Assembly: GCA_015493765.1 (NCBI GenBank) | Contig: WGCQ01000248.1 | Coordinates: 1 to 42,505 of the forward strand | From: Deltaproteobacteria bacterium | GTDB lineage: Bacteria; Myxococcota_A; UBA9042; DTJE01; S145-11 | Direction: 5' to 3' | DNA length: 42,505 bases | In this document: positions 8,315 through 15,939 of the stretch, piece by piece | How the letters are laid out: every line of letters begins with the position of its first letter | How positions within the stretch are numbered: position 1 is the stretch's first letter | Translations under genes and position numbers: made by a program | Notes under the pieces: model-generated | The model's input: the letters and a program-made list of their open reading frames with translations, nothing else | What the model was told of the DNA's origin: nothing | Database searches by the model: none

Positions 8315-9846
8315 CAGGATATGCCTTTGTCCAGGATCACGCCGGTTATTTTTTGCAGGTCCGCATCCAGGGGGCGGTCCTCGCGCACCATGGGGACCAC
8401 GTTGCGTACCGCTGAAACCAGTCTTGCAATCCCGGGCCTGGTTTCCAATCCGCCACGCAGTTCCGCGGCCTGTGCAGCGGCCAGCACCTGGGCACCCACC
8501 ACGTGGGAGGCCAGCCCCATCACCCGGTCAGCATCCCTGGCAGCAATGGTCCCCAGGCTGACCTTGTCCTGGTTGTGGGACTCCGTACTGCGCGAAAACA
8601 CGGCAGCAGGCATGGTGTCCTTGGCCGCCTCCGCAGTGATTGCGGACGCCGTTATCTGTAATGCCTTGAATCCGTGGTGCAGCCCGGATTGAGGCCCATC
8701 CAGTCCAACCAGGTTTGACGGCAGTCCGCGGTTGAACCTGGTATCCACCAACAGGGCGAACTGGCGGTCCATCAGGTCGGCAGTGGATGCCAGGGCCGGT
8801 TTTATTGCATCCATGGCAAAGGCGATATGGCCGCCATAGAAATTCCCACCTGTCATGACCTCTCCGGTTTCGGGTTCCAGCAGCGGGTTGTCGCTGACCC
8901 CGTTCGCCTCGGTTTCCACCCATTTTTGTATCCAGTCCAACGCATCGTCCAGCACACCCAGCACGTGAGGCGTGCAGCGCAGCGAATACGGGTCCTGCAG
9001 GTGTTCGGGCCGTTCCGACTCCTGCGGCTGGCCAACGGCCTCCAGTAATGTCCATAGTTTTGCCGCCACCCTGGCCTGCCCAGGAAAGGGTTTGGCCGCA
9101 AAGATTTCCGGGCGGAAGTGGCGTCTGTGTCCTGCCATCCCGTGCACAGCCATGGCCGCGGCTGCAATGGCAGCATCCAGTACACGTCGGGCCGACTCCA
9201 CCACCACCACTGCAATGCCGGTCATAACAGAGGTCCCGTTGATCATGGCCAGCGGTTCCTTGGGCTTGAAGCGATACGGCCGAATGCCCGCCGCTTCCAA
9301 GGCCTCCGAGGCCGGCATCCTGCGTCCCCGGAAAAACACGTCGCGTTTGCCCTCCAGTGTGGCGGCCAGGTAGGACAAGGGTGTCAGGTCACCGGACGCG
9401 CCCACTGACCCGAGGGACGGCATCACCGGGGTGATCCCGTTGTTCAAAAACAGCACGATCCGGTCCAGCAGGTCCATGCTGACCCCGGAATAGCCCTTCA
9501 ACAGCGACATCAGCCTGCATACCATGGCCGCCCTGGTCTGGACTATGCCCAATGGTTCGCCACTGCCTGCCCCGTGGTAACGGATCAGGTTTTCGCCCAG
9601 TTCCGTGGACCGGTCAGCATCAACCCGGCTGCCACACGACCCGCCATAACCGGTGGTCACACCGTAAATCGGTTCACCGCGCTCCAGGGCCGCCTTTAGG
9701 TGACGCCTGGAACGTGCTATTTTTTCGGACACCTCCGGCAGGTCCACCGCGATCAAGGATTCGCCCCTGGCAATGGCATACACCTGGGCGGTACTCAATG
9801 GTGATTTGCCGATCTTGATTACGTGTTCTATGTCTTGTCTATGCAT
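8314..9846 (-). CDS. Aromatic amino-acid (His/Tyr-type) ammonia-lyase
   Basis: 510-aa MIO-dependent lyase. GSVGASGDLTPLSY carries the Ala150-Ser151-Gly152 triad that cyclises to the MIO cofactor. Other hallmarks are GVTTGYG, the substrate-selectivity site NLIRYHGAG (Tyr90-His91; HAL enzymes usually have Ser-His) and STESHNQDKVS. It eliminates ammonia from His, Tyr or Phe to give urocanate, coumarate or cinnamate. No hutU, hutI or hutG is nearby, and the gene leads an operon of fatty-acid-like enzymes, so making an aryl-acrylate starter, as in flexirubin-type loci, is more likely than histidine degradation. The Tyr substitution fits altered substrate choice but does not prove it. It is the first gene of the operon, with a sigma70 promoter about 60 bases upstream. 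Confidence 0.88.
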   Translation of the reverse strand: MHRQDIEHVIKIGKSPLSTAQVYAIARGESLIAVDLPEVSEKIARSRRHLKAALERGEPIYGVTTGYGGSCGSRVDADRSTELGENLIRYHGAGSGEPLGIVQTRAAMVCRLMSLLKGYSGVSMDLLDRIVLFLNNGITPVMPSLGSVGASGDLTPLSYLAATLEGKRDVFFRGRRMPASEALEAAGIRPYRFKPKEPLAMINGTSVMTGIAVVVVESARRVLDAAIAAAAMAVHGMAGHRRHFRPEIFAAKPFPGQARVAAKLWTLLEAVGQPQESERPEHLQDPYSLRCTPHVLGVLDDALDWIQKWVETEANGVSDNPLLEPETGEVMTGGNFYGGHIAFAMDAIKPALASTADLMDRQFALLVDTRFNRGLPSNLVGLDGPQSGLHHGFKALQITASAITAEAAKDTMPAAVFSRSTESHNQDKVSLGTIAARDADRVMGLASHVVGAQVLAAAQAAELRGGLETRPGIARLVSAVRNVVPMVREDRPLDADLQKITGVILDKGIS

Positions 9847-9905
9847 ATAAATCCATTGGCCCTTTCAATCGGGTAAAATATCGCAATTACTTAAGTCCTC
9901 GGGGA

Positions 9906-9934
9906 TAATAATCCATGGAATTATCCCGTGTCAA
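9906..9934 (-). promoter_or_regulatory. Predicted sigma70 promoter of the pigment-like operon
   Basis: On the minus strand TTGACA (9934-9929), a 17-base spacer and TTATTA (9911-9906) give a near-consensus promoter. The leader before the ammonia-lyase ATG would be about 55 bases. No other strong promoter is seen within the ten following genes, in line with one operon. Confidence 0.6.
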
Positions 9935-9947
9935 GCAATGATAAGCG

Positions 9948-9973
9948 CCCCGATTTCGATGGCAAATTTGAGG
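9948..9973 (-). promoter_or_regulatory. Variant of the directional CAGGTAATT element
   Basis: On the minus strand CCTCAAATTTG, then a degenerate centre, then GGGG. It shares its first 11 bases and the AAT..GGG end with the copy at 20115-20139, but lacks the CAGG core. It lies 13 bases upstream of the operon's -35 box, matching the placement of the better copies. Confidence 0.35.
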
Positions 9974-9989
9974 CTCTTCCGGAATTAGC

Positions 9990-10116
9990 CTGGGTGGCCG
10001 TGGACCGTTGACCGTGGCCGTGACCGTTGACCGAGACCGTGTGATCCCGGTGAAAACGAAAGCCGTGGAGCGCAGGCGGCCTCGCCTGCTTGGTTCGCGG
10101 GCGTCCCGCCGGCGAT
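9990..10116. repeat. CCGTGG/CCGTTGA array with composite cassette (copy 1)
   Basis: Mixed 6/7-mers (CCGTGG, CCGTTGA, CCGTGA, CCGAGA) run from about 9995 to 10041. They are followed by a cassette with GTGTGATCCCGGTGAAAACG and AAAGCCGTGGAGC, then the palindrome CAGGCG-GCCT-CGCCTG at 10073-10088. The same cassette occurs at 14440-14495 (same orientation) and 29600-29634 (inverted). It lies between the two divergent operons and carries no convincing gene, although one frame is open. Confidence 0.75.
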
Positions 10117-10160
10117 AATGTTTCATTACTTTTTCAAGCATTTACCTCGAATCATAAAAA

Positions 10161-10181
10161 GGGCGGGTTTGGAACCCGCCC
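10161..10181. repeat. GC-rich dispersed palindrome GGGCGGGTT-TGG-AACCCGCCC
   Basis: Perfect 9-base arms around a 3-base loop. The same sequence with one loop change (TAG) ends the window at 42485-42505, so it is a dispersed REP-like repeat. It could form a stable hairpin, but there is no T-tract to make it an intrinsic terminator. Confidence 0.7.
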
Positions 10182-10254
10182 CTACGAATATTGTGTAAAT
10201 TCAGTGTGTTATGATACAAGACAAATTGTGTGTTGTGTAATATAACGACTTTGT

Positions 10255-10279
10255 CCCGAATTTAGTCAGGTAATTCGGG
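10255..10279 (+). promoter_or_regulatory. Directional CAGGTAATT element (gatE copy)
   Basis: A perfect inverted repeat CCCGAATT-TAGTCAGGT-AATTCGGG, 8-base arms around 9 bases. It ends 48 bases before the gatE ATG and reads toward gatE. It carries the exact 9-mer CAGGTAATT shared by seven intergenic sites in this window. I find no good -35/-10 pair downstream of it here; a weak TATGTT at 10311-10316 is the best -10. Confidence 0.6.
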
Positions 10280-10327
10280 TCAATACCCTCATATCGAAAA
10301 AAATCCAAAATATGTTACCATCAAGCG

Positions 10328-11968
10328 ATGTTTGAACACGTGATCAAATCGCAACATCTTCCGGATTTCCTGTGGAGCGAGGAAGAATACGAGTCGCTGG
10401 GCGTCAGGATCGAGTTGAAGGTACGCAGGCAGGTGGACAGGGGCGGCAAACTGCTGTGCAATTGCCCTGTCATGCCCCCGGACAGTGATTACGACGTGGA
10501 GGTATCCCGGCATCTGCGTCCGGCGGCTTACCACGGGGCAGGGCCTGCATCCATGCCCATGGCCGAAACCCGGTGTTTCCGCGAGGTGATTTATCGATTG
10601 ACCAGGAAAAGCTCGTGCACTTACGAAATGGACGACTCACCGCCGGTCAGAATAAACCGGGATGCATTGGCCGCTACAATTACAGTAGCCCGTTCAATGG
10701 GTTGTATCCTGCCTGAACAGTCCCAGATCATGCGGGAACGTTTTTTGGACGGCTCAATACCTTCCGGTTTCCAGCGCTCCATGCTGATTGGGTGGAATTG
10801 CAGCCTTCCGTTTCTAAAAAAATTATTGAACATTCAACGTGTTACATTGACAGAAGACTCGGCCAGGCTGGTCGAGGACTCCATGACCCGACGCGTGTTT
10901 ATGACGGATCGCCTGGGCGTGCCCGTGCTGGTCATAACCACTGCTCCTGAACTGCGCAATCCTGCACAGGCAGCGGCCGCCGCAACACTGCTGCGCATGG
11001 TAACCTCAAGGACACCGGGTGCCATGCACCGGCAATCGGCACTGAGGTTTGACCTGGGAATTGGCATCCGGGGGGCCGGTTTCGTGGAGGTCAGGGGGCT
11101 TGACAGCATCAATACACTGGTCCGTGTTGCCCATTACGAAGTCCTCCGTCAGAAACGCATGCTGGACCTGTCCGCGGAGGTCAACAGGCGGGGGATAGAT
11201 ATGCAACGCTTTGCCAGTCAGGACGTTACCCGGTGGTTCAAGAGCCTGAAAAAAACGCCACAGGACGTGGTTTACGCGGTGTTACTGCCTGGATTCAGGG
11301 GGCTCATGCGCCAGGCCATGGGTCCGAACCGCGAATTATTGGATGAATTCGTGGACCGGGTCCATCGTATTGCATGCCTGCCCCAAAACATGGTGCTATG
11401 CTCGGAGGGACCGGAGGACTTCGTGTTGTCCGAAGTATTTGCAAAGGCTGACAGACTGATGCAATCACGGCGTTCTGACGTCATCTTTTTACTCGTTGGC
11501 CCCGAGGAGTCGGTAAAATGGGGCGTAACGGCCTTGACTGAACAGGCGCGTGTGTTAACAGACGGCGGCAGCCCGGAGGTACGGCGTCCCTTGCGTAACG
11601 GTGAGACCACATTTCTTATGCCTGATACGGACAGCAGTTTGAGGCTGCCTGAAACCGACATGCCCGCGGTCCCCCTGCACAGCGACCTCAACACCATAGA
11701 CATGCCCTGGCAGATCGCAAGGGACATGCAGGCGCATGGGCTTTCCGCACAGCAGATCCGTGCCCTGATTGCAAAAAGGGCCGAGCATGTATTCAACCGC
11801 ATGTGCAACCTGGGCTACCAGCCGACACTCGCAGCCCAGTTGACCCTGCAATTCTGGAAACCGGAACTGGAAACGGCACTGATCGAGGCGGCAAAAGAGG
11901 CCTTGAATACATATTCAGAACCGTTACAACAAAAGGCCTTCATCAAGGGGAGGCTGAAGCATGGTTGA
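10328..11968 (+). CDS. gatE: Divergent GatE-like subunit of Glu-tRNA(Gln) amidotransferase
   Basis: 546-aa homologue of GatE, the tRNA-binding kinase/transamidase subunit of the archaeal GatDE complex. Matching stretches are KLLCNCP near residue 38, GSIPSGFQRS, MTDRLGVPVLVITTAPELRNP, LRFDLGIGIRGAGFVEVRG and TDSSLRLPETDMP (GatE: SSRMYLETDIP). Key signatures are degraded: the GLEIHQQL box reads ELKVRRQV, losing the Glu and His of the metal/phosphorylation site; LEEDAA reads LTEDSA; IRQDLN reads LRFDLG. The AspRS-like insertion region is present. The protein is shorter than archaeal GatE (about 620 aa), mainly at the C-terminal helical tail. The ORF is otherwise clean, so it is expressed but probably altered in activity. 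Its stop overlaps gatD by 8 bases. Homology is confident; retained activity doubtful. Confidence 0.8.
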   Translation: MFEHVIKSQHLPDFLWSEEEYESLGVRIELKVRRQVDRGGKLLCNCPVMPPDSDYDVEVSRHLRPAAYHGAGPASMPMAETRCFREVIYRLTRKSSCTYEMDDSPPVRINRDALAATITVARSMGCILPEQSQIMRERFLDGSIPSGFQRSMLIGWNCSLPFLKKLLNIQRVTLTEDSARLVEDSMTRRVFMTDRLGVPVLVITTAPELRNPAQAAAAATLLRMVTSRTPGAMHRQSALRFDLGIGIRGAGFVEVRGLDSINTLVRVAHYEVLRQKRMLDLSAEVNRRGIDMQRFASQDVTRWFKSLKKTPQDVVYAVLLPGFRGLMRQAMGPNRELLDEFVDRVHRIACLPQNMVLCSEGPEDFVLSEVFAKADRLMQSRRSDVIFLLVGPEESVKWGVTALTEQARVLTDGGSPEVRRPLRNGETTFLMPDTDSSLRLPETDMPAVPLHSDLNTIDMPWQIARDMQAHGLSAQQIRALIAKRAEHVFNRMCNLGYQPTLAAQLTLQFWKPELETALIEAAKEALNTYSEPLQQKAFIKGRLKHG

Positions 11969-13331
11969 TGCCGAGTACACCGGTAATATCGGGAACCTGT
12001 TTCGCAAACTGGGAATCCACGCGGGCGACCCAATCGAGTTGGATGTTGATGGCCGCAGGTTTGCCTGTGTCGTGTTGCCAGCCCATGGCCTGGCCGACAT
12101 GGTACGCCTCCGCATGCCGGATGGCTATATCATCGGCATTGAATGGCAACGCATAAAAAATGTACGGAAACTGGAGGCCTCAAGCCGCCAGGTTGCAACA
12201 GCAAACCAGCCGGTACCGCCTGCCCCAACCGGGCCTGACGTGGTGTTACTGGCAACCGGTGGTACGATTGCAGGCAGGCCTGACCCGGTTACGGGGGGCC
12301 TGGTCGCTGGCCGAGGTGCATCAGAACTCTATGCCCTGGTGCCCGAGCTGGCCGGACTTGCAAGGCTCAAAATGATAGACCTGTTCAGCGTCCTGTCCGA
12401 AAACATGCAACCGGCACACTGGGTGCGTATTGCCAGGGCGGTGCTGGAGGCGATCGACAGCGGGGCCCGTGGCGTCGTGGTGTCTCATGGGACGGATACC
12501 CTGCATTACACGGCCTCTGCACTTTCCTTCATGATTCAAAACCCACCGGTGCCAATCGTGCTGGTGGGCAGCCAGAAGTCCATCGACCGCCCGTCATCGG
12601 ATGCCGCATTGAACCTGATACATGCCGTGCAGGTGGCGTCAACTTCAGATATAGCAGAGGTCGTGGTGACCATGTTCGGCCCTACCAGCGACCAGTACGG
12701 CATCATCCACCGGGGGACCCGGGTCCGCAAGATGCATACATCGGCACGTTCCACCTTCAGGACCATTGGTGATGTGCCCTTGGGACTCGTGGATCACAAT
12801 GGAATCCGGATGTTACGCACTGATTACGCCAGGGTCGGTCAGACCCCACCGGTTCAACCCAGGATCGGTGTTTGCGACCGGGCTGCACTGCTGTATTACC
12901 ACCCTGGCATGTCACCTGAGGTTATCGATTTTTACGCAGCCAGCAAATTTCGGGGCCTGGTAATGGCCGGTACGGGCATGGGGCATTGCAGCGACGATGT
13001 GATTAATGGCTTAAAGCGGGCCGTGGACCAGGGATTGCAAGTCTTTATGACATCACAGACCTTGTGGGGTACAACAAATCCCTATGCCTACCAGACCGGT
13101 CGCCGCCTGATCGATGCAGGTGTCACCTTCCTGGCCAACATGCTGCCGGAAACCGCACTGGCGAAATTGTACTGGGCCCTGTCCCAAACCAAAGACCCCG
13201 AATCAGTCACCGCGTTGATGACTCAAAACATTGCAAACGAAATCGTACCGAGGGAACCACCGGACGGCTATCTGGTTTACCAGGGGGGAATACCTGAAGT
13301 GGCTGAATTCTTGCGAAAGGAACGCCTGTAA
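11961..13331 (+). CDS. gatD: GatD-like asparaginase subunit of Glu-tRNA(Gln) amidotransferase
   Basis: 456-aa protein with the GatD arrangement: a small beta-barrel N-terminal domain (about 1-80, including IGIEWQRIKNVRK) and an L-asparaginase-type domain. Catalytic residues are present: Thr102 in TGGTIAG, Thr178-Asp179 in HGTDTLHY, and Lys257 in RKMHTS. GSQKSIDRPSSDAALNLI and RKMHTS follow archaeal GatD closely and separate it from plain AnsA. GatD releases ammonia from glutamine for the partner that amidates Glu-tRNA(Gln). The start ATG has GGGGAGG 8 bases upstream and overlaps the gatE stop, so the pair is co-translated. The stop abuts the stop of the convergent FKBP gene with no bases between. 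Alternative reading: a stand-alone asparaginase/glutaminase if GatE is inactive. Confidence 0.85.
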   Translation: MVDAEYTGNIGNLFRKLGIHAGDPIELDVDGRRFACVVLPAHGLADMVRLRMPDGYIIGIEWQRIKNVRKLEASSRQVATANQPVPPAPTGPDVVLLATGGTIAGRPDPVTGGLVAGRGASELYALVPELAGLARLKMIDLFSVLSENMQPAHWVRIARAVLEAIDSGARGVVVSHGTDTLHYTASALSFMIQNPPVPIVLVGSQKSIDRPSSDAALNLIHAVQVASTSDIAEVVVTMFGPTSDQYGIIHRGTRVRKMHTSARSTFRTIGDVPLGLVDHNGIRMLRTDYARVGQTPPVQPRIGVCDRAALLYYHPGMSPEVIDFYAASKFRGLVMAGTGMGHCSDDVINGLKRAVDQGLQVFMTSQTLWGTTNPYAYQTGRRLIDAGVTFLANMLPETALAKLYWALSQTKDPESVTALMTQNIANEIVPREPPDGYLVYQGGIPEVAEFLRKERL

Positions 13332-13757
13332 TCAGGCAGGCTCGAAACCCACCAGTTCGATGTCGAATGTCAGCGTGTGTCCAGCAAGCGGATGATTTGC
13401 ATCCAGGGTTGCCGTATCACCATTGATTTCGACCACGGACAGGATGATCTGCTGCCCCTGGATCTCACCGGACAACAGGTCGCCCACCTGCACACCTTTC
13501 GGCAGGTCAGATACGGGTACTGATTGTTCCAGTCCGGCCACCCTGTCGCCATAGGCCTCCCCCGGGCTAAGGGTGATCGTCTTTTTATCCCCTACGGCCA
13601 TGCCGATCACACCATTACTGATGCCAGCCAGGATTTCATCGGTCCCAGCCTCGAACTCCAAGGGTTCGTCCTTTTCCGATTTATCAAAAATCGTCTTGTC
13701 TTCCAATAGTCCAACGTACTGTATGCTGACCTTGTCGCCTTTTTTTACCGTGTCCAT
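13332..13757 (-). CDS. FKBP-type peptidyl-prolyl isomerase (SlyD-like)
   Basis: 141-aa FKBP domain with the SlyD-type insert-in-flap layout: GDKVSIQYVGLLEDKTIFDKSE, PLEFEAG, GVIGMAVGDKKTITLSPGEAYG, then the flap to DANHPLAGHTLTFDIELVG. It lacks the His/Cys metal-binding tail of E. coli SlyD and has no signal peptide, so it is a cytoplasmic chaperone-isomerase. ATG with GGGAG 7 bases upstream. It has its own promoter about 90 bases upstream, and its stop directly abuts the gatD stop. Confidence 0.92.
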   Translation of the reverse strand: MDTVKKGDKVSIQYVGLLEDKTIFDKSEKDEPLEFEAGTDEILAGISNGVIGMAVGDKKTITLSPGEAYGDRVAGLEQSVPVSDLPKGVQVGDLLSGEIQGQQIILSVVEINGDTATLDANHPLAGHTLTFDIELVGFEPA

Positions 13758-13843
13758 TAATTACTCCCAAGTCAAGTTATGTCGAGGAATTTGCGGAGAC
13801 AGTAACCAGCAAAGGCCAGGCACACTCCACCCCAACAGGTTTA

Positions 13844-13872
13844 AGTTAATCAAAATTCAATATGTTTGTCAA
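13844..13872 (-). promoter_or_regulatory. Predicted sigma70 promoter of the FKBP gene
   Basis: Minus strand TTGACA (13872-13867), 17 bases, TTAACT (13849-13844). It gives a leader of about 80 bases. Confidence 0.6.
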
Positions 13873-13886
13873 TACCCAAATTATCT

Positions 13887-13908
13887 CCCAAATTACCTGA
13901 CTAAATCC
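13887..13908 (-). promoter_or_regulatory. Directional CAGGTAATT element (FKBP copy)
   Basis: On the minus strand GGATTTAGTCAGGTAATTT then GGG, ending 14 bases before the -35 TTGACA of the FKBP gene. A second AATTTGGG follows within the gap. Confidence 0.6.
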
Positions 13909-13944
13909 ATAGATTTATTACTTACCAAAAAATTTTTATTTCGA

Positions 13945-14018
13945 TGAGCTCGGTGGGAATCGAACCCACAACCGACGGATTAAGAGTCCGGTGCTCTACC
14001 TAATTGAGCTACGAGCCC
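13945..14018 (-). tRNA. tRNA-Lys (CTT)
   Basis: 74-base cloverleaf on the minus strand. The acceptor GGGCTCG pairs with CGAGCTC (one G-U), the D stem is GCTC/GAGC, the anticodon loop CTCTTAA gives CTT (reads AAG), and the T arm is GTGGG-TTCGATT-CCCAC. Discriminator A; CCA is not encoded. The anticodon stem has one mismatch at its top pair (C27/T43). Last of three tRNAs in the cluster. Confidence 0.93.
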
Positions 14019-14072
14019 ACAATACAAGGTTGATCGTCAGGCAGGCCTGCCACTACCGGCAGTAACTACCGG

Positions 14073-14147
14073 GGTGAGTAGAGGGACTTGAACCCTCAAC
14101 CCCCGGGACCACAACCCGGTGCTCTGACCAATTGAGCTATACTCACC
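14073..14147 (-). tRNA. tRNA-His (GTG)
   Basis: 75 bases on the minus strand including the extra 5' G (G-1) opposite C73 that identifies histidine tRNAs. Anticodon loop TTGTGGT gives GTG (reads CAC). T arm GAGGG-TTCAAGT-CCCTC. CCA is not encoded. Confidence 0.94.
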
Positions 14148-14170
14148 ATTTCAACCCGCCGCGGACCTCG

Positions 14171-14244
14171 TACGCCTGAGAGGATTCGAACCTCCGACCT
14201 GCGGATTAGAAGTCCGCTGCTCTATCCAACTGAGCTACAGGCGC
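14171..14244 (-). tRNA. tRNA-Arg (TCT)
   Basis: 74 bases on the minus strand. Acceptor GCGCCTG/CAGGCGT with a G-U first pair; D stem GCTC/GAGC; anticodon loop CTTCTAA gives TCT (reads AGA); T arm GGAGG-TTCGAAT-CCTCT. Discriminator A; no encoded CCA. First gene of the tRNA cluster, 27 bases downstream of the -10 box. Confidence 0.93.
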
Positions 14245-14270
14245 CTTTCCAAAGAACCGCAACGGACATC

Positions 14271-14299
14271 TTAATACAATGTCGTATGCTGAATGTCAA
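14271..14299 (-). promoter_or_regulatory. Predicted sigma70 promoter of the tRNA cluster
   Basis: Minus strand TTGACA (14299-14294), 17 bases, TATTAA (14276-14271), close to tRNA-Arg. Strong and well spaced, as expected for stable RNA. Confidence 0.75.
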
Positions 14300-14308
14300 G
14301 ACCCTGCT

Positions 14309-14332
14309 CCCAAATTACCTGACCAAATTCGG
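14309..14332 (-). promoter_or_regulatory. Directional CAGGTAATT element (tRNA copy)
   Basis: On the minus strand CCGAATTTGGTCAGGTAATT then TGGG, an imperfect inverted repeat ending 9 bases before the -35 TTGACA. Presence at a stable-RNA promoter shows the element is not tied to protein-coding leaders. Confidence 0.6.
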
Positions 14333-14369
14333 TAGTCTGTTGCAGCAAACGGCCTTGCCTGCCGGTTTT

Positions 14370-14520
14370 TCCGTTGGCCGTGACCGTGGCCGTTGACCGT
14401 GGCCGTGGCCGTGACCGTTGACCGTTGGCCGTTGTCCGTGACCGTGTGGATCGTGGTAGTAACGAAGGCCATGGAGCGCAGGCGGCCTCGCCTGCTTGTA
14501 ACCCAGGCGGCTCGCCTGGT
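14370..14520. repeat. CCGTGG/CCGTTGA array with composite cassette (copy 2)
   Basis: About 78 bases of mixed 6/7-mers (14370-14448), the longest uninterrupted run in the window, then the shared cassette (ACGAAGGCCATGGAGCGCAG) with palindromes CAGGCG-GCCT-CGCCTG at 14479-14494 and CCAGGCG-GCT-CGCCTGG at 14503-14519. Same orientation as copy 1. The remaining sequence to 14657 is AT-rich with no gene seen. Confidence 0.75.
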
Positions 14521-14657
14521 CGTGGTGACCGTGAGAGTTGATTTAATGAAAATTATCGGGTCGTAGGGGCAGACCTATGAGCCTGTCCTGGGATTGCAAC
14601 GTGAAAAATTCTATAACAACTTGAAAATAAAAATATTTTTATGATACCCGTAAGCCA

Positions 14658-15857
14658 TTACAGGTCCGTCCCGTAAGGCAGGACCACACTGACCATAGTT
14701 CCTTCGCCCTTTTTACTGTGAATATCCAGGAAACCACCGTGTGCCTTGATGACTGCATCCACCATGTACATTCCCATGCCCAGGCCGCTGGATTCCTTGG
14801 TAGAAAACAGGGGCTCCACAACATGTTGAAGGACTTCCTCGTCCATACCAATTCCATTGTCCTTTACCGTTATATTAAGCCACCCATCCTTTGCAGCGGC
14901 TTCGATAAGTATTTGGTCATGCGGTTTGGTGGCGTCGATTGCATTGTTGATAATGTTTACAAGTGCCTGTATGACCCTCTGGCGGTCAAGTATGACCGGT
15001 GGTAAATCAGCCCCTGTCCGCAGTTTTATATCACGCAGCCGGCCCTCCTTGTTCAGCCGGGCCAGTTTTACCGCATCCTGAAGCAATGCACGCACATTCG
15101 TTTCTTTTTTGTAAAGTCGCCCCACCACTCCATTATTACGAATCAAAGCCATTATATCCTGCAAGGTCCTGTGCAGGCTCTCGAGACCTTGTATACTCAG
15201 CTCAAAAATGTCATGCAGGTCCTTTGTGCAATCCAGGCGTTGCAGTTCCTGTCCGATAAACATCAAACTGGACAGGGCATTACCCATTTCGTGGACGATA
15301 CCAGACGTCATTCGTCCCACCGTGCTAAAGCGCTCGGCCTGTATAAACCGGTGTTGCATCTGTTGGAGTTCCAGGTTTTTCTGTTCCAGGGAATCGATTT
15401 TGTGGTCCAGTTTCCCGACCAGTTGACGGATTGCCCTGGCATACATGGTCCTTTCCATGGCCTCCCGTACCGCAGCGAGTAATTGAGGCGTATCCAGGGG
15501 TTTTATCAGAAATTTGAATGCATTACCCTGGTTGATCGCATCCATGATCGCCTGGTACTCCGTGAACGCAGTGACCACGATGCCGGTTATGTCACGATCA
15601 AGTTGATTTATCCTGTCCAGTAACTGAACTCCGGTCATACCAGGCATCCTCTGGTCAACGATCACCACATCGCAATCCTTGCTCTTTAGTGTCTCGTAAG
15701 CCTCCTGGCCCGAATTCGCAGTCAACACCTTGAAATATTTGCCCATAAAAAGGCTCATTACCTCCACGTTTTCTATTTCGTCATCTACCACCATAACCGT
15801 GTTACTGACGAGCCCGGAAATCTGGTATTTTCTTATGAGTTCTTCGATCTTCATCAT
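14658..15857 (-). CDS. Receiver domain-histidine kinase
   Basis: 399-aa soluble signalling protein with receiver before kinase. Residues 18-140: CheY-like receiver (MVVDDE, phospho-acceptor Asp in VIVDQRMPG, Thr in VVTAFTEY, Lys in LIKPLD). Residues 145-180: coiled coil. Then a HisKA with His in SGIVHEMGNAL, and an HATPase with NIINNAIDA (N box), DNGIGM (G1) and GLGMGMY (G2). No membrane segment or sensor is seen, so input probably comes through phosphorylation of the receiver by another kinase. It probably phosphorylates a separate regulator not in this window. ATG at 15857 (a second ATG follows); no clear ribosome site. Divergent from the patatin gene across 123 bases. Confidence 0.9.
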   Translation of the reverse strand: MMKIEELIRKYQISGLVSNTVMVVDDEIENVEVMSLFMGKYFKVLTANSGQEAYETLKSKDCDVVIVDQRMPGMTGVQLLDRINQLDRDITGIVVTAFTEYQAIMDAINQGNAFKFLIKPLDTPQLLAAVREAMERTMYARAIRQLVGKLDHKIDSLEQKNLELQQMQHRFIQAERFSTVGRMTSGIVHEMGNALSSLMFIGQELQRLDCTKDLHDIFELSIQGLESLHRTLQDIMALIRNNGVVGRLYKKETNVRALLQDAVKLARLNKEGRLRDIKLRTGADLPPVILDRQRVIQALVNIINNAIDATKPHDQILIEAAAKDGWLNITVKDNGIGMDEEVLQHVVEPLFSTKESSGLGMGMYMVDAVIKAHGGFLDIHSKKGEGTMVSVVLPYGTDL

Positions 15858-15922
15858 GGGAAGTTTAATTTGTTTTTGGAAAAAAGCAAGGTAAAAAATA
15901 AGAACGAGTAATATTTATGCTA

Positions 15923-15939
15923 AATTTAGTCAGGTAATT
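15923..15939 (+). promoter_or_regulatory. Directional CAGGTAATT element (patatin copy)
   Basis: AATTTAGTCAGGTAATT, reading toward the patatin gene. The GGG end is missing: the right arm runs straight into the -35 TTGCAA, so this copy overlaps the promoter rather than preceding it. Confidence 0.5.

Noticed and set aside
9990-10116. CRISPR array
   Set aside because: Units are 6-7 bases and contiguous with no unique spacers of constant length, and there are no cas genes in the window.
9887-10141. 84-codon frame in the divergent intergenic region
   Set aside because: It reads through the 6/7-mer array and cassette palindromes; the protein is arginine- and threonine-rich repeat translation.
13332-13757. 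Trigger factor or larger SlyD
   Set aside because: Only one 141-residue FKBP domain without metal-binding tail or extra domains is present.
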